From contig JANQKR010000044.1 of assembly GCA_028281025.1 (NCBI GenBank), positions 1 through 64,000 on the forward strand: a DNA stretch of 64,000 nt, read 5' to 3'. The DNA comes from Croceivirga sp. (lineage in GTDB: Bacteria; Bacteroidota; Bacteroidia; Flavobacteriales; Flavobacteriaceae). Position numbers and translations under genes: made by a program. The notes beneath the pieces were generated by a model, which did no database searches, was not told the DNA's origin, and saw only the letters and a list, made by a program, of their open reading frames with translations. Positions 7,263-15,852 of the stretch are shown here, in pieces; the first letter of the stretch is position 1, and each line of letters begins with the position of its first letter.

Positions 7263-8372
7263 TTATTCACGTAAGGTTATAATTCCCTTAACTCCATTGA
7301 TGCCAATGGTGCCGTTCATACTATCGCCATAGGTAGCATCTATCTTCCGCAATTTTCGTCCTTTGTCCAACATTTCGGAATTGACGTTTTCAAAGGATTT
7401 GGGCAAACGTACCACTCCCTGTTCCACGGTGGCCGTGAAGCGATGTGAAAAATCAGTGACCATAAGATTGATTTCGGAGGATTCCTGCTCTATGGAAAGA
7501 TTGGATACCGATTCTGCAATCCGTGCCACATTGAAATCGGCGATTTTCATCTTCATATCCGCACTTTTTGTCAAACGTTCCAGGTTCAAGGTGCTGAACT
7601 GTAAAGTACCATACATCTTGCCTACTTCGGCGAGTGAAATATCATCCTTATTGGAATACACTTCCAAGGAATTGATGGTGTTGATCTTCATGTCCGTACC
7701 ACTACTGTTCAAACGCAGGGTTTGGACGTCCTCCATATCCAGTTCCCCATTTTTAAGATTAAGATCGGCATATTCAATATTCCTGGCCCGTAGTTTTCCA
7801 AACTTCAGGATAATATCGGCCCTGGCCAGATTGTCGCCGATCCAAAGATCACCATGCTCGATCAAGGTGTTCAGGGGGCCACTCCATCCTTGCAGTACAA
7901 CATCCCCAAACCTATTGGTAACCTTAAGGGTTGCCTTTCGGGGCAAGAAGACCTCATAATCAATTTGCACATGGCTGCGATCAAAATCAATGGGATTGTT
8001 TCGGTTAAAGAAATCCGCAAACCATCCGGTATTTTTATTGATGATTTCCGAAACAACGCCCACATAATTCCCACCGGAAGTGAACTTGGGGCGAATACGA
8101 TCCAATAGATCCTCGGCATTGCTCCTCTTTCTGTGGTTCACCCGAATGGCCGTGGTGACCTTTACTTCGTCCTGATCCCATCCCGTAAGGGTAATGTTTC
8201 CGTATTTGTTTTCCAGGCGTAGCTCTCCGGCATTGGTAAGCGAAAAGCTTTTCTCCACGGTTTTGGAAACCCTCTCCTGCGCGGTACCCAAGTGTACCGA
8301 GAACAGCGCCAATGCCATCCAAAGTATTGTTTTATAAGGTGTAGCCATAATCTTCATCGGATTTTTTAGCAT
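7263..8372 (-). CDS. DUF4097-type adhesin-like protein, third gene of the ECF operon
   Basis: About 360 residues with a signal peptide (ATPYKTILWMALALFSVHLGTAQ) and a repetitive beta-rich body (LRLENKYGNITLTGWDQDEV, RFGDVVLQGWSGPLNTLIEHGDLWIGDNLA) typical of DUF4097/DUF2807 beta-helices. It is exported and probably remains in the envelope. It starts inside the anti-sigma gene (40-bp overlap from ATG 8372; ATGs at 8357 and 8348 are alternatives), so it is translated from the sigma/anti-sigma transcript. Its molecular role is unknown. Confidence 0.8.
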   Translation of the reverse strand: MLKNPMKIMATPYKTILWMALALFSVHLGTAQERVSKTVEKSFSLTNAGELRLENKYGNITLTGWDQDEVKVTTAIRVNHRKRSNAEDLLDRIRPKFTSGGNYVGVVSEIINKNTGWFADFFNRNNPIDFDRSHVQIDYEVFLPRKATLKVTNRFGDVVLQGWSGPLNTLIEHGDLWIGDNLARADIILKFGKLRARNIEYADLNLKNGELDMEDVQTLRLNSSGTDMKINTINSLEVYSNKDDISLAEVGKMYGTLQFSTLNLERLTKSADMKMKIADFNVARIAESVSNLSIEQESSEINLMVTDFSHRFTATVEQGVVRLPKSFENVNSEMLDKGRKLRKIDATYGDSMNGTIGINGVKGIITLRE

Positions 8373-8871
8373 CGTTTAGTTGTTGTAATAAATTCTCAAT
8401 AAGCTCAATACGCTTTTTGTAGTTGGCCACAATGGCCTCCAAGACACGCTCATTGTCCAGATTGTTTCGCATTTCCTCGCGAAGTGTTTCATACTCGGCA
8501 TCCAGTTCGTCCATAAAGGATAAAAACTCGGCCTTGTCCATTTCGGACAGATTGGGATTGTTCTGTACCAATTGTACCTGGTAGGAGACCAACCCTTTGT
8601 AGTGCATATCGATTTCCAACAGTTCTTTGGACACATACTGGGTTTCTGTGGTACCACCGCTTAAAACGGACAAGCCGATAAAACCTGCAATACCCAACAA
8701 CAGTACAATACTGGCCGCAATGCGTAGCACAGGCCGTTTCCATAGGGGAATTACCTTGGGTTCGGGTTGGTGCAGTTCTGCCGAGATATTCGCCCATAGT
8801 TTGGCACGGTCCGCTTTATGTTCATTGAACTGAGCGGCGTTTTCCCGAATATGTTTTTCAAAATTGTCCAT
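8332..8871 (-). CDS. Putative anti-sigma factor, single-pass membrane protein
   Basis: A 179-residue protein with a soluble N-terminal region (1-45), one membrane segment (about 48-70, LRIAASIVLLLGIAGFIGLSVL) and a C-terminal acidic coiled-coil-like region. This is the topology of Bacteroidota anti-sigma factors: a cytosolic N-terminus that binds the sigma factor and a periplasmic C-terminus. The start ATG overlaps the sigma gene's stop at 8871. The zinc anti-sigma HxxxCxxC motif is absent, so the assignment rests on position and topology. Confidence 0.75.
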   Translation of the reverse strand: MDNFEKHIRENAAQFNEHKADRAKLWANISAELHQPEPKVIPLWKRPVLRIAASIVLLLGIAGFIGLSVLSGGTTETQYVSKELLEIDMHYKGLVSYQVQLVQNNPNLSEMDKAEFLSFMDELDAEYETLREEMRNNLDNERVLEAIVANYKKRIELIENLLQQLNDAKKSDEDYGYTL

Positions 8872-9410
8872 TACAATGCTCGTATGATTTCCACTAATTT
8901 TTTCTTTGCCCTGTGGTATTGTGATTTGGAGGTACTTATCGAAATATCCAGTATCTCCCCAATCTCCACATGGTCATAGCCTTCAATCAGGTATAGGTTA
9001 ATAATCTGCTTATACCCTTCCGGTAACTGGGCAATGCCCCTTTTTACCTTCTGTACATCCACCGCATCGGCCTCCACGGGCTCCTCATCCGCCAGATGGA
9101 ACTCATGGGCCTCCATGGGCACCAAGGGCACTCGTTTGGCCCTAAGGTGGTTGATGCTTTTATTGATGACAATCCGTTTGAGCCAGGCCCCGAAACTGCT
9201 TTCATACTTAAAGCTGTTCAGCTTTTTAAAGGCATCCACAAAACTGTCCTGCACAATATCCTCGGCATCTTCCTTATTCCCCAAAAACCGAAGCCCCACA
9301 TTGAACATGGCATCTACATATAGGCTGTACAGCTCGTATTGCGAACTGGGATTGCCGGTCTTGCATTGTTCAACCAGGGTTTGATGTGTAAAGCGTATAT
9401 CGGTTTCCAA
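8871..9410 (-). CDS. RNA polymerase sigma factor, ECF subfamily
   Basis: A 179-residue two-domain sigma-70 factor. Region 2 spans about 20-95 with DAEDIVQDSFVDAFKKL (48-64) contacting core and the -10 element. Region 4 spans about 125-175 with LPEGYKQIINLYLIEGYDHVEIGEIL and helix STSKSQYHRAKKKL for the -35 element. No region 1 or 3, as expected for ECF factors. It is the first gene of an operon with the putative anti-sigma factor and DUF4097 protein. Its upstream site (9440-9467) matches five other promoters here, implying autoregulation. Confidence 0.95.
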   Translation of the reverse strand: METDIRFTHQTLVEQCKTGNPSSQYELYSLYVDAMFNVGLRFLGNKEDAEDIVQDSFVDAFKKLNSFKYESSFGAWLKRIVINKSINHLRAKRVPLVPMEAHEFHLADEEPVEADAVDVQKVKRGIAQLPEGYKQIINLYLIEGYDHVEIGEILDISISTSKSQYHRAKKKLVEIIRAL

Positions 9411-9439
9411 GGGTTTAGGTTGATGCCTTAGTTAGTACT

Positions 9440-9467
9440 AAAGACAAGTACAAAAGTAAAGGGTTGC
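9440..9467 (-). promoter_or_regulatory. ECF-type autoregulatory promoter of the sigma operon
   Basis: On the minus strand TGCAACCCTTT-N11-TGTCTTTAGTAC: -35 GCAACC at 9462-9467, 16-bp spacer, -10 GTCTTT at 9440-9445, about 30 bp before the start codon at 9410. AAC at -35 and GTC at -10 are the hallmarks of ECF promoters. Confidence 0.78.
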
Positions 9468-9540
9468 ACTTGGAAGGGAAAAAGCTCAAAAAAAGAGGGT
9501 GATAATAAAAATAGGGACAATTTATTCCCTTTGGTCAACT

Positions 9541-10335
9541 TTAATATCCTGCAAGCTTTAGAATCTCATTTGGGGCCAGGTTACTTAATGCTAAAATATT
9601 CTTACCGGATTTTTCCATGGCCTTTTTGATGACATAGTTTCCCGTACGATAGCCAATAGAGGTTCTACCATCGGGATGTTCAAACATCCATTCCTGATAA
9701 CTGGCATCCCTTGGTAAAGCCAATAGCTCTTTGACCCAATCATCGGCATTCACATGTTCGGGAATATGGTTGGCCTCAAATTCCTGACCCGTGTATTGTT
9801 CGGCAAATACTTCTGCCAGTCCTTCATTGACCATTGCGATAGCTATGCCGGGCTCAAATTTGTTATCCTGAATGGCCCAGCCCCGCACTAAATGGTGAAA
9901 CTCATGATAAACCGTAGATTTTAAACCTGCGTTGATAGCGCCCATGATACCACTGGGATGTGTATTGGATATTTGGATTAAAACCAGGGGAGGGGAATTT
10001 GATTCAGCTCGCCCGCTAACACCACCGACACTTTCCAGGTTCCAATCCACAATTTCGAGCTGTACTTGTATGCTGTCCGGTAAATTGGGCAAAAGGCTTC
10101 GCACCTCTTTTTCGGAATTCATCAAATACGCATGAATAAGCTCTTTTTCCGGTTGGGTAAATTGCACCTTTTCTTCCTGAAAAACGACATATAACGCGGA
10201 GGTTTCAGCGCTCCGTGTATTGAAGTTACAAGCAATGGTAAGTCCCACGGTTAGGGATAATATAAAACTCTTGGATAAGGATATCCTATATTTTTTCAGA
10301 AGACGACACCGGTCGGATAGCGTAAGAAAATGCAT
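9541..10335 (-). CDS. DUF2268-like zinc-protease lipoprotein
   Basis: A 264-residue protein with an N-terminal hydrophobic signal and a lipobox-like TIAC (Cys36), followed by a predicted gluzincin-type domain. The HExxH motif is HEFHH at 144-148 (STVYHEFHHLVRG), and NEGLAEVFAEQY downstream can supply the third zinc ligand (Glu). The C-terminal GYRTGNYVIKKAMEKSGKNIL matches DUF2268 'predicted Zn-dependent protease' proteins. It should act in the periplasm or at the outer membrane. Promoter site at 10360-10387 places it in the ECF regulon. Substrate unknown. Confidence 0.82.
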   Translation of the reverse strand: MHFLTLSDRCRLLKKYRISLSKSFILSLTVGLTIACNFNTRSAETSALYVVFQEEKVQFTQPEKELIHAYLMNSEKEVRSLLPNLPDSIQVQLEIVDWNLESVGGVSGRAESNSPPLVLIQISNTHPSGIMGAINAGLKSTVYHEFHHLVRGWAIQDNKFEPGIAIAMVNEGLAEVFAEQYTGQEFEANHIPEHVNADDWVKELLALPRDASYQEWMFEHPDGRTSIGYRTGNYVIKKAMEKSGKNILALSNLAPNEILKLAGY

Positions 10336-10359
10336 TGGGTTATTGAATTATTTAGTACT

Positions 10360-10387
10360 GAAGACAACAAAAAAGACAAAGCGTTAC
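10360..10387 (-). promoter_or_regulatory. ECF-type promoter of the zinc-protease gene
   Basis: On the minus strand: -35 GTAACG, 16 bp, -10 GTCTTC, with flanking context TGTAACGCTTT-N11-TGTCTTCAGTAC closely following the sigma operon promoter. The -10 lies about 25 bp upstream of the start codon at 10335. Confidence 0.7.
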
Positions 10388-10411
10388 ATGGAGAAGGGGA
10401 AAAGTGTGAAT

Positions 10412-10629
10412 TTAGGGGTTAGGGGTTAGGGGTTAGGGGTTAGGGGTTAAAAGTTAGAGGTACGAAGTTGGAAGTGGATGGTTGGAGGTTAATGGTTAGA
10501 AGTTAAAAGTTAAAAGTACGAGGTACGAAGTTGGAAGTACGAGGTTGGAAGTGGGTGGTTGGAGGTTAAGGGTTAAGAGTTAAGGGTTAAGGGTTAAGGG
10601 TTAAGAATTGGAGGTACGAAACGGGGAGT
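10412..10629. repeat. Long degenerate heptamer array with a telomere-like (TTAGGGG)5 core
   Basis: About thirty consecutive 7-bp units of consensus RRRGTTR/RRRGTAC fill this gap. It opens with five GGGGTTA copies (G4 tracts at 10415, 10422, 10429, 10436 and 10443), continues with GAAGTTG, GAAGTGG, GAGGTTA, AAAGTTA and GAGGTAC units, and contains a run of AGGGTTA units near 10565-10605. All units point the same way. The G4 tracts could form a quadruplex. It lies between the minus-strand protease promoter and the plus-strand regulator. From 10630 to 10779 nothing was recognised. Confidence 0.93.
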
Positions 10630-10782
10630 TGGATGTGTGATTATCTGGCGATAGGTTCAAACTCTCCAATTTCATCATAATGTGCTGTGATTCTGTAGTT
10701 GATGTGGAGTTCCACCCTCTTTCCGGTGAGAATGGATTCCTTCCGGGGCCTTTTATCGTACATTTGTGATAAACGATGAGTG

Positions 10783-11112
10783 ATGCGCATACGTACTGAA
10801 ATCTCCAGCAAATACATTAGTGAAACGGACTATGAGGTGGCCAAAATTGCCAATGCGCTGGCACATCCCGTACGGGTGGCCCTGGTCCGTTACCTTTCGG
10901 AAAAGAACCAGGGGAAAGGAGTTGACAATATCACCTGTAACAAGGATTTGGTGGAGATGTTCAACTATTCACAGTCCACCATTTCACAGCACGTCAAAAT
11001 TTTAAAGGAAGCGGGATTGTTTCTTACCGAACGACATGATAAGTTTACCCACTACGATATGAACTATGGGTTGCTGGAAAAATTTACCAAGGCCTTGAAC
11101 TCCCTAAATTAA
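10783..11112 (+). CDS. ArsR-type winged-helix transcriptional regulator
   Basis: About 109 residues, nearly all one winged-helix domain: IANALAHPVRVALVRYLSEKNQ (helix 1-2), NKDLVEMFNYSQSTISQHVKILKEAGLF (recognition helix around STISQHVKIL) and a beta wing TERHDKFTHYDMNY. The SQSTISQH..L..AGL segment is the ArsR signature. Metal-binding cysteine motifs of ArsR/SmtB (CxCxxC) are absent, so it probably senses something else or acts constitutively. ATG 10783 follows a GTG at 10780 that could also be used. It stands alone; targets are unknown. Confidence 0.88.
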   Translation: MRIRTEISSKYISETDYEVAKIANALAHPVRVALVRYLSEKNQGKGVDNITCNKDLVEMFNYSQSTISQHVKILKEAGLFLTERHDKFTHYDMNYGLLEKFTKALNSLN

Positions 11113-11392
11113 TAACAATTTAACGTATGAATTCTTGGTGCTTCAATTCTAATTTATAAATTCGTATATCGTTAATAGGCGATTTAATGAAAGCTGAATA
11201 GCTTGTTTTTGGATAAATGAAACTCTCTCTCAGATGGTATTTATCATTCCTGGGGAAGCAGGAATCCAAAAAGATAAAATGGATTCCGTAACAAGTACGG
11301 AATGACAAAGGGGCGTATACGATTTCTAAAAATCGAAACCATTTCAATGAAGTTGCCAATTTTTAAAAACAAACTATTTAAAAAGTAATCCT
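11113..11392. other. Intergenic stretch with one palindromic repeat
   Basis: The only recognisable element is at 11244-11306: left half TCATTCCTGG..GCAGGAATCCA, right half TGGATTCCGTA..TACGGAATGACA. It is an imperfect palindrome of the 'CATTCC...GGAATGAC' type found dispersed in many bacterial genomes and distinct from the TATCGAGAA family. Nothing else was seen between the ArsR gene and the phosphatase gene. Confidence 0.6.
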
Positions 11393-12268
11393 ATGCAAAA
11401 AACACCCTTTCTTGTCGTACTTCTCATAACTGGTTATGGCTTTGCACAAAGCCTGCACCCCCTGGAACCCGCCAAAAATCATTATTTGGAACTGCAACAA
11501 TTGGATGCCACCCCCAATGCGGAGCGCAGTGAAATGGACAAAAAGTCGTTTACGCCCAGTGAATACCGTTCGGTATCCCTTTCCTATATCCTGATGGCCC
11601 TGGCCTACTTGACCACCGAACAAGTCGAGGAATTAAAAAATAGCGTTGCTTTTCCGGCGAACAGTTCCGACCAGACCCAGGCCGAATTGGAATTTTTATT
11701 GGCATGGCAGGCAAAACGGACCGCAGCACAGGAAAAACGGGCGTCCCAGGTTTTGGCCCCCGTAGGCTACTGGCCCCATATGGATATTAAAAAAGAACAT
11801 GAACGCTATACTAAAAATGTAAGGGACCTCATGTTTGAGGGTAGGGAAGTGCTCGGCGAGGAATGCACCGCAGCCAACTACCCGGCTACATTTAAACTCT
11901 TACAGGGAGTGACCAAAGACATGCGTATCATGGAGTTTACCGTAAAATACCATCTATTGCGCGCCCGACCGTATGTGTTGGAACCCAAACTACAACCTTT
12001 GGCCATTATGGGTTCCCCTTCCTTTGCCAGTGGACATACCCTATGGGCTTATATACAAGCCTTTACATGGAGTGAGTTGGTACCCGAAAAACGCCAACAG
12101 TTTTTGGATTTAGCTTACGAAATAGGGGAATCCCGGGAGATTATGGGCATCCACTACCCCAGTGACGAGGAGGCTGCCAGGGTATTGGCACACGGCATGT
12201 TGACCGCAATGTGGTCCAATCCCAAGTTTCAGGGCGATTTAAAAGCGGCAAAGGGGGAATGGAAGTAA
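11393..12268 (+). CDS. PAP2-family phosphatase, class A acid phosphatase type
   Basis: A 291-residue secreted enzyme: signal peptide MQKTPFLVVLLITGYGFAQS, then an all-helical PAP2 domain with the three catalytic motifs in order: KYHLLRARP (KX6RP), PSFASGH (PSGH) and SREIMGIHYPSD (SRX5HX3D). These are the phosphate-binding and catalytic residues shared by class A non-specific acid phosphatases (PhoN-like) and vanadium haloperoxidases. The short length and periplasmic export favour a phosphomonoesterase. Monocistronic. Substrate not determinable from sequence. Confidence 0.88.
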   Translation: MQKTPFLVVLLITGYGFAQSLHPLEPAKNHYLELQQLDATPNAERSEMDKKSFTPSEYRSVSLSYILMALAYLTTEQVEELKNSVAFPANSSDQTQAELEFLLAWQAKRTAAQEKRASQVLAPVGYWPHMDIKKEHERYTKNVRDLMFEGREVLGEECTAANYPATFKLLQGVTKDMRIMEFTVKYHLLRARPYVLEPKLQPLAIMGSPSFASGHTLWAYIQAFTWSELVPEKRQQFLDLAYEIGESREIMGIHYPSDEEAARVLAHGMLTAMWSNPKFQGDLKAAKGEWK

Positions 12269-12401
12269 AATAGTTTAGTTTTTGTCGGGTAGTCGTTTTA
12301 TTTTAATTTGACTGATTTAGGTGCTTTCACCTGAAATATATTCCTTGTATACATTTCACCTTCCTAAATTATTGGAGGTTAGCATGTTTTGTGCAGGTAT
12401 A

Positions 12402-12881
12402 TCACACCAGTTTTCCGCTCGAAAGCAAAATGCCATCTTCATCGGAATAGATATAGTCTCCTGAAATGATTTCGGTTCCTTCGATTAGAAGTGTTTCCCC
12501 TTTGGACCCAACGTTTTGCTTTCTGCTTTTTACAGGACAGGTGCCTATGGCCTTGATTCCCACATCCATGGTTTTTATTACTTTGGAGTCCCGAATACAA
12601 CCGTAAATAATAATGCCTTCCCAGTCATTTTCATTGGCCAATGAAGCGATATTATCCCCCACCAGCGCACATCTTTTGGAACCACCGCCATCAACTACCA
12701 GCACTTTTCCCTTTCCGTTTTCCTCCAGTGTTTTCCGCAAATACGAATTGTCCTCGTATACTTTCAGCGTGACAACTTCCCCGTAAAAAGATGTTTTGCG
12801 GCCATAATTCTTTAATTCCAAATTCAATACTTTTAGCGCTGTCGTATGTTCATCCCATAGATCTGCTGTAACGATTTCCAT
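12402..12881 (-). CDS. RraA-like protein (RNase E regulator / HMG-aldolase fold)
   Basis: A 159-residue RraA-family protein. DGGGSKRCALVGD and YGCIRD carry the glycine-rich pocket and the Arg/Asp pair that, in family members with enzyme activity, bind Mg and oxaloacetate/HMG. Proteobacterial RraA inhibits RNase E; others are 4-hydroxy-4-methyl-2-oxoglutarate aldolases or oxaloacetate decarboxylases. Length and KxDVGIKAIGTCPVKS resemble true RraA. Monocistronic on the minus strand. Which activity applies here is not decided by sequence. Confidence 0.85.
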   Translation of the reverse strand: MEIVTADLWDEHTTALKVLNLELKNYGRKTSFYGEVVTLKVYEDNSYLRKTLEENGKGKVLVVDGGGSKRCALVGDNIASLANENDWEGIIIYGCIRDSKVIKTMDVGIKAIGTCPVKSRKQNVGSKGETLLIEGTEIISGDYIYSDEDGILLSSGKLV

Positions 12882-12981
12882 TTTATTTTCCTTAAGTGGT
12901 GCTCTTTTTTCGACGTACCTAGTCGCTCTCTAAAGATAACCAACTCCATTTGAGATTTGAAATTTGTTGTTTTATACATAA

Positions 12982-13091
12982 GTCACTTCGAGTGTTTTCA
13001 ATGGAGCGGAAGCGAAATTGAAAAGTATCGGGAAGCCTTTCGGGTACAACGGTTCTCGATACCTCCTCCTTCGTCGGACACTCGAACTGAC
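12982..13091. repeat. Nested palindromic repeat, copy C
   Basis: GTCACTTCGAGTG and CACTCGAACTGAC form the outer arms and TATCGGGAA / TTCTCGATAC the inner arms. It is close to a consensus copy and nearly identical over the centre to copy B. It lies between the divergent rraA-like and TonB-receptor genes, ending about 85 bp before the receptor's promoter. Confidence 0.9.
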
Positions 13092-13177
13092 ATATTGGTT
13101 TAAATTAAATTCTATAATTATCAACTATATGTTTTAGGCGCTATTGCCATCACCACAACTTAAATATTCCCTTCTAT

Positions 13178-13205
13178 GCAACCCTATGTTTTTTGACTTG
13201 TCTCT
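13178..13205 (+). promoter_or_regulatory. ECF-type promoter of the TonB receptor / DUF4249 operon
   Basis: -35 GCAACC at 13178-13183, 16-bp spacer, -10 GTCTCT from 13200; context TGCAACCCTAT-N11-TGTCTCTTAG. The expected transcript start near 13212 lies after the in-frame TTG at 13193, so the receptor must start at ATG 13247. Confidence 0.72.
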
Positions 13206-13246
13206 TAGCTAGTGAAAATAAGTTACAACCATCAAAAAACGACAAC

Positions 13247-15652
13247 ATGAGCAGTAAATCAGCAGTAAGTCCGGCAATCAAAACCACTATTTGGTTGCTG
13301 TGGCTTTATTTTTTGGGCTGTGCCTTGGCCATGGGCCAGACCAGTCACACCATTAGCGGTACCATTACCGACAAAAGCAATGGGGAGACCCTTTTTGGGG
13401 CTTCCGTATTCCTGGTCGGCACCACCATTGGTGGGGTCACCAATGAATATGGGTTTTATTCCATTACCGCCCCAGAAGGGGAGTATGTCCTGAACATCTC
13501 GTATATAGGTTATAATGATGTAAATATCAACATTAATTTAAACCAGGACTTAAATCAGGACATCGAGATTTCAGAGTTCTCTACCGCATTGGATGAGGTA
13601 GTGGTCACTGCCGAGGAACCCGAACGGGCCATTCTCCGCAAGCCCGAAATGAGCGTGGTAAAAATGAGTGTGGGTACCATCAAGCAAACCCCGGTGGTTT
13701 TGGGCGAAGTGGATGTTTTAAAGTCGCTCCAATTGCTGCCCGGGGTGTCCAACAATGGCGAAGGCACGGGAGGATTCCATGTAAGGGGTGGGGCACAGGA
13801 CCAAAACCTGATCTTGCTGGACGAGGCCATAATCTACAATACCTCCCATATGTTTGGTTTCTTTTCGGTTTTTAATGCCGATGCCATTAAAGATGTAAAA
13901 CTTTATAAAGGTGGTATTCCCGCACGATTTGGAGGGCGGGTTTCCTCGGTTCTGGACATTCGCCAAAAAGATGGGAACAGTAAAAACTTTGCGATGACCG
14001 GCGGTATTGGGATCATCTCCAGCCGATTGACCGCAGAGGGTCCTGTCTTTGGGGATAAGGGTTCCTTTTTGGTGGCCGGGCGTCGTTCCTATGTCGATTT
14101 GATTCTGGCCGCAGCTGGAGAGGACAACCGTGTTTCCTTTTACGATCTGAACCTGAAGACCAACTACAGCATCAATCGGAACAACAAACTCTTTTTAAGC
14201 GGTTATTTTGGTCGGGACGCCTTTGATTTTGCAGGCATTTTTGAAAATAGCTACGGCAATGGCTCGGGCAACTTGCGTTGGAACCATATTTTTAATGACC
14301 GTTTGTTTTCCAACCTTTCTGCCATTGTCAGTCGGTACGATTATGAATTGAACTTTGATCAGGACGATTTTGAATGGATATCCTCCATCACCAACTACAA
14401 CTTGAAGTATGATCTAAAGTATTATTTGAACGACCGATTTGCACTGGACTTTGGGGTCAATGGCATCTACTACGATTTTGATCCCGGACAGGTGGAACCC
14501 ACTTCCGACAGTTCTCCTGTGAATCCATTGCAACTGGACCAAAAGCGGGCCCTGGAAAGTGGGGCATATATCAATGCGGAACATAAATTAACGGACCGAT
14601 TGACGGCGCAATACGGGCTGCGCTATAGTGCCTTTTCCCGATTGGGAGGACAACCCATTACGGAATATGCCAATGGGCGGCCTGTGGTATACAATGAAGC
14701 TTTGGACATCTATGAACGGGGTGAGGCCATCGGGGAAACCGATTTTTCCAGAAGCGATGCCATAGAAACCTTTGGCAATTTTGAACCCCGGATCTCCCTG
14801 GCCTACCTCTTAAATGAGGACTCCTCCATAAAAGCCGGATTTTCAAGGGCAGCGCAGTACATTCATTTATTGAGCAATACCTCCTCCGTCACCCCTTTGG
14901 ACGTGTGGACACCCAGTGGTCCCTTCGTGGAACCACAATTGTCCAATCAATATGCCTTGGGCTATTTCCGCAATTTCCTGGATAAGACCTATTCCCTGGA
15001 AGTGGAGGCCTATTATAAAAACGTGGACAACCGTATTGATTATATTGATGGATCCGAACTGATCGGTCAGAATACCATTGAAACGGAAATCCTGAATGGC
15101 GAGATGCGCGCTTACGGTCTGGAACTCTTGCTTCGCAAAAATGAAGGCGATTTAACTGGATGGATTGCCTATACACTTTCCAAGTCCGAGCAACGCACTC
15201 CCGGTGGGAGTGCCGGGGGGCCGGGAATCAACAATGGGGACTGGTACAATACCTTTTTTGATCGCACCCATGACGTTTCCGTTTCAGGGGCCTACCGGTT
15301 GAACGACCAATGGAGTTTTGGGGCCAATTTAATTTTCCAGACCGGTAGACCGGTCACGTTTCCCAATGGGCAGTACCAATACGAAGATTTGTCCATTGCG
15401 AGCTATGCCCCTAGAAATTCGGATCGCTTGCCCGCCTACCACCGAGTGGATGCTTCGGTGACCTTTAAACCTAGAAAATATCAGAACAAACGCTTTAAGG
15501 GCGAATGGGTCCTGAGTGTCTATAACCTTTACCATAGAAAGAATGCAGCGGCAATTTCCTTTGGTCAGAACGTGGAAACCGGAGCCAATGAAGCGACCCG
15601 AACGGCCATTTTCGGCATTGTACCCTCAATAACCTACAATTTTAAATTTTAA
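13247..15652 (+). CDS. TonB-dependent outer-membrane receptor with carboxypeptidase-regulatory-like domain
   Basis: About 801 residues from ATG 13247, chosen because the promoter lies at 13178-13205. Signal peptide TTIWLLWLYFLGCALAMGQ; a CarboxypepD_reg-like domain (GTITDKSNGETLFGASVFLVGT..., about 30-115); a plug domain (LPGVSNNGEGTGGFHVRGGAQDQNLILLDEAIIYN... GGIPARFGGRVSSVLDI); and a long beta-barrel ending in the aromatic ITYNFKF. It lacks the long SusC insertions and has no SusD partner; instead it is followed after 3 bp by a DUF4249 lipoprotein, the usual partner for this receptor class. The substrate is unknown. Confidence 0.92.
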   Translation: MSSKSAVSPAIKTTIWLLWLYFLGCALAMGQTSHTISGTITDKSNGETLFGASVFLVGTTIGGVTNEYGFYSITAPEGEYVLNISYIGYNDVNININLNQDLNQDIEISEFSTALDEVVVTAEEPERAILRKPEMSVVKMSVGTIKQTPVVLGEVDVLKSLQLLPGVSNNGEGTGGFHVRGGAQDQNLILLDEAIIYNTSHMFGFFSVFNADAIKDVKLYKGGIPARFGGRVSSVLDIRQKDGNSKNFAMTGGIGIISSRLTAEGPVFGDKGSFLVAGRRSYVDLILAAAGEDNRVSFYDLNLKTNYSINRNNKLFLSGYFGRDAFDFAGIFENSYGNGSGNLRWNHIFNDRLFSNLSAIVSRYDYELNFDQDDFEWISSITNYNLKYDLKYYLNDRFALDFGVNGIYYDFDPGQVEPTSDSSPVNPLQLDQKRALESGAYINAEHKLTDRLTAQYGLRYSAFSRLGGQPITEYANGRPVVYNEALDIYERGEAIGETDFSRSDAIETFGNFEPRISLAYLLNEDSSIKAGFSRAAQYIHLLSNTSSVTPLDVWTPSGPFVEPQLSNQYALGYFRNFLDKTYSLEVEAYYKNVDNRIDYIDGSELIGQNTIETEILNGEMRAYGLELLLRKNEGDLTGWIAYTLSKSEQRTPGGSAGGPGINNGDWYNTFFDRTHDVSVSGAYRLNDQWSFGANLIFQTGRPVTFPNGQYQYEDLSIASYAPRNSDRLPAYHRVDASVTFKPRKYQNKRFKGEWVLSVYNLYHRKNAAAISFGQNVETGANEATRTAIFGIVPSITYNFKF

Positions 15653-15722
15653 AATATGGAATCCATCAGAATATATATCACCAGACTTCTGGGCATTTTA
15701 AAGGTTGAAAAATCAAAAAACC

Positions 15723-15852
15723 GTCAGTTCGAGTTTTTTCCTGTCAGGCTGAGCGCAGTCGAAGCCAAGGAAAAAGTATCGAGAACCAGGTTTTTGTTCC
15801 AAAAATTCGCTTCTCGATACAATCCCGAATACTCGGGATCACTCGAAGTGAC
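15723..15852. repeat. Nested palindromic repeat, copy D, at the 5' end of the DUF4249 gene
   Basis: Outer arms GTCAGTTCGAG and CACTCGAAGTGAC, inner arms TATCGAGAA and TTCTCGATAC, plus an extra small dyad TCCCGAATACTCGGGA. It sits between the receptor stop and the lipoprotein signal sequence, where no stop codon interrupts the frame. Its right end contains GTG 15848, the best start for the mature-looking signal peptide. Confidence 0.9.

Noticed and set aside
10412-10450. Chromosome end or telomere
   Set aside because: Flanking genes continue on both sides and the units grade into ordinary degenerate heptamers.
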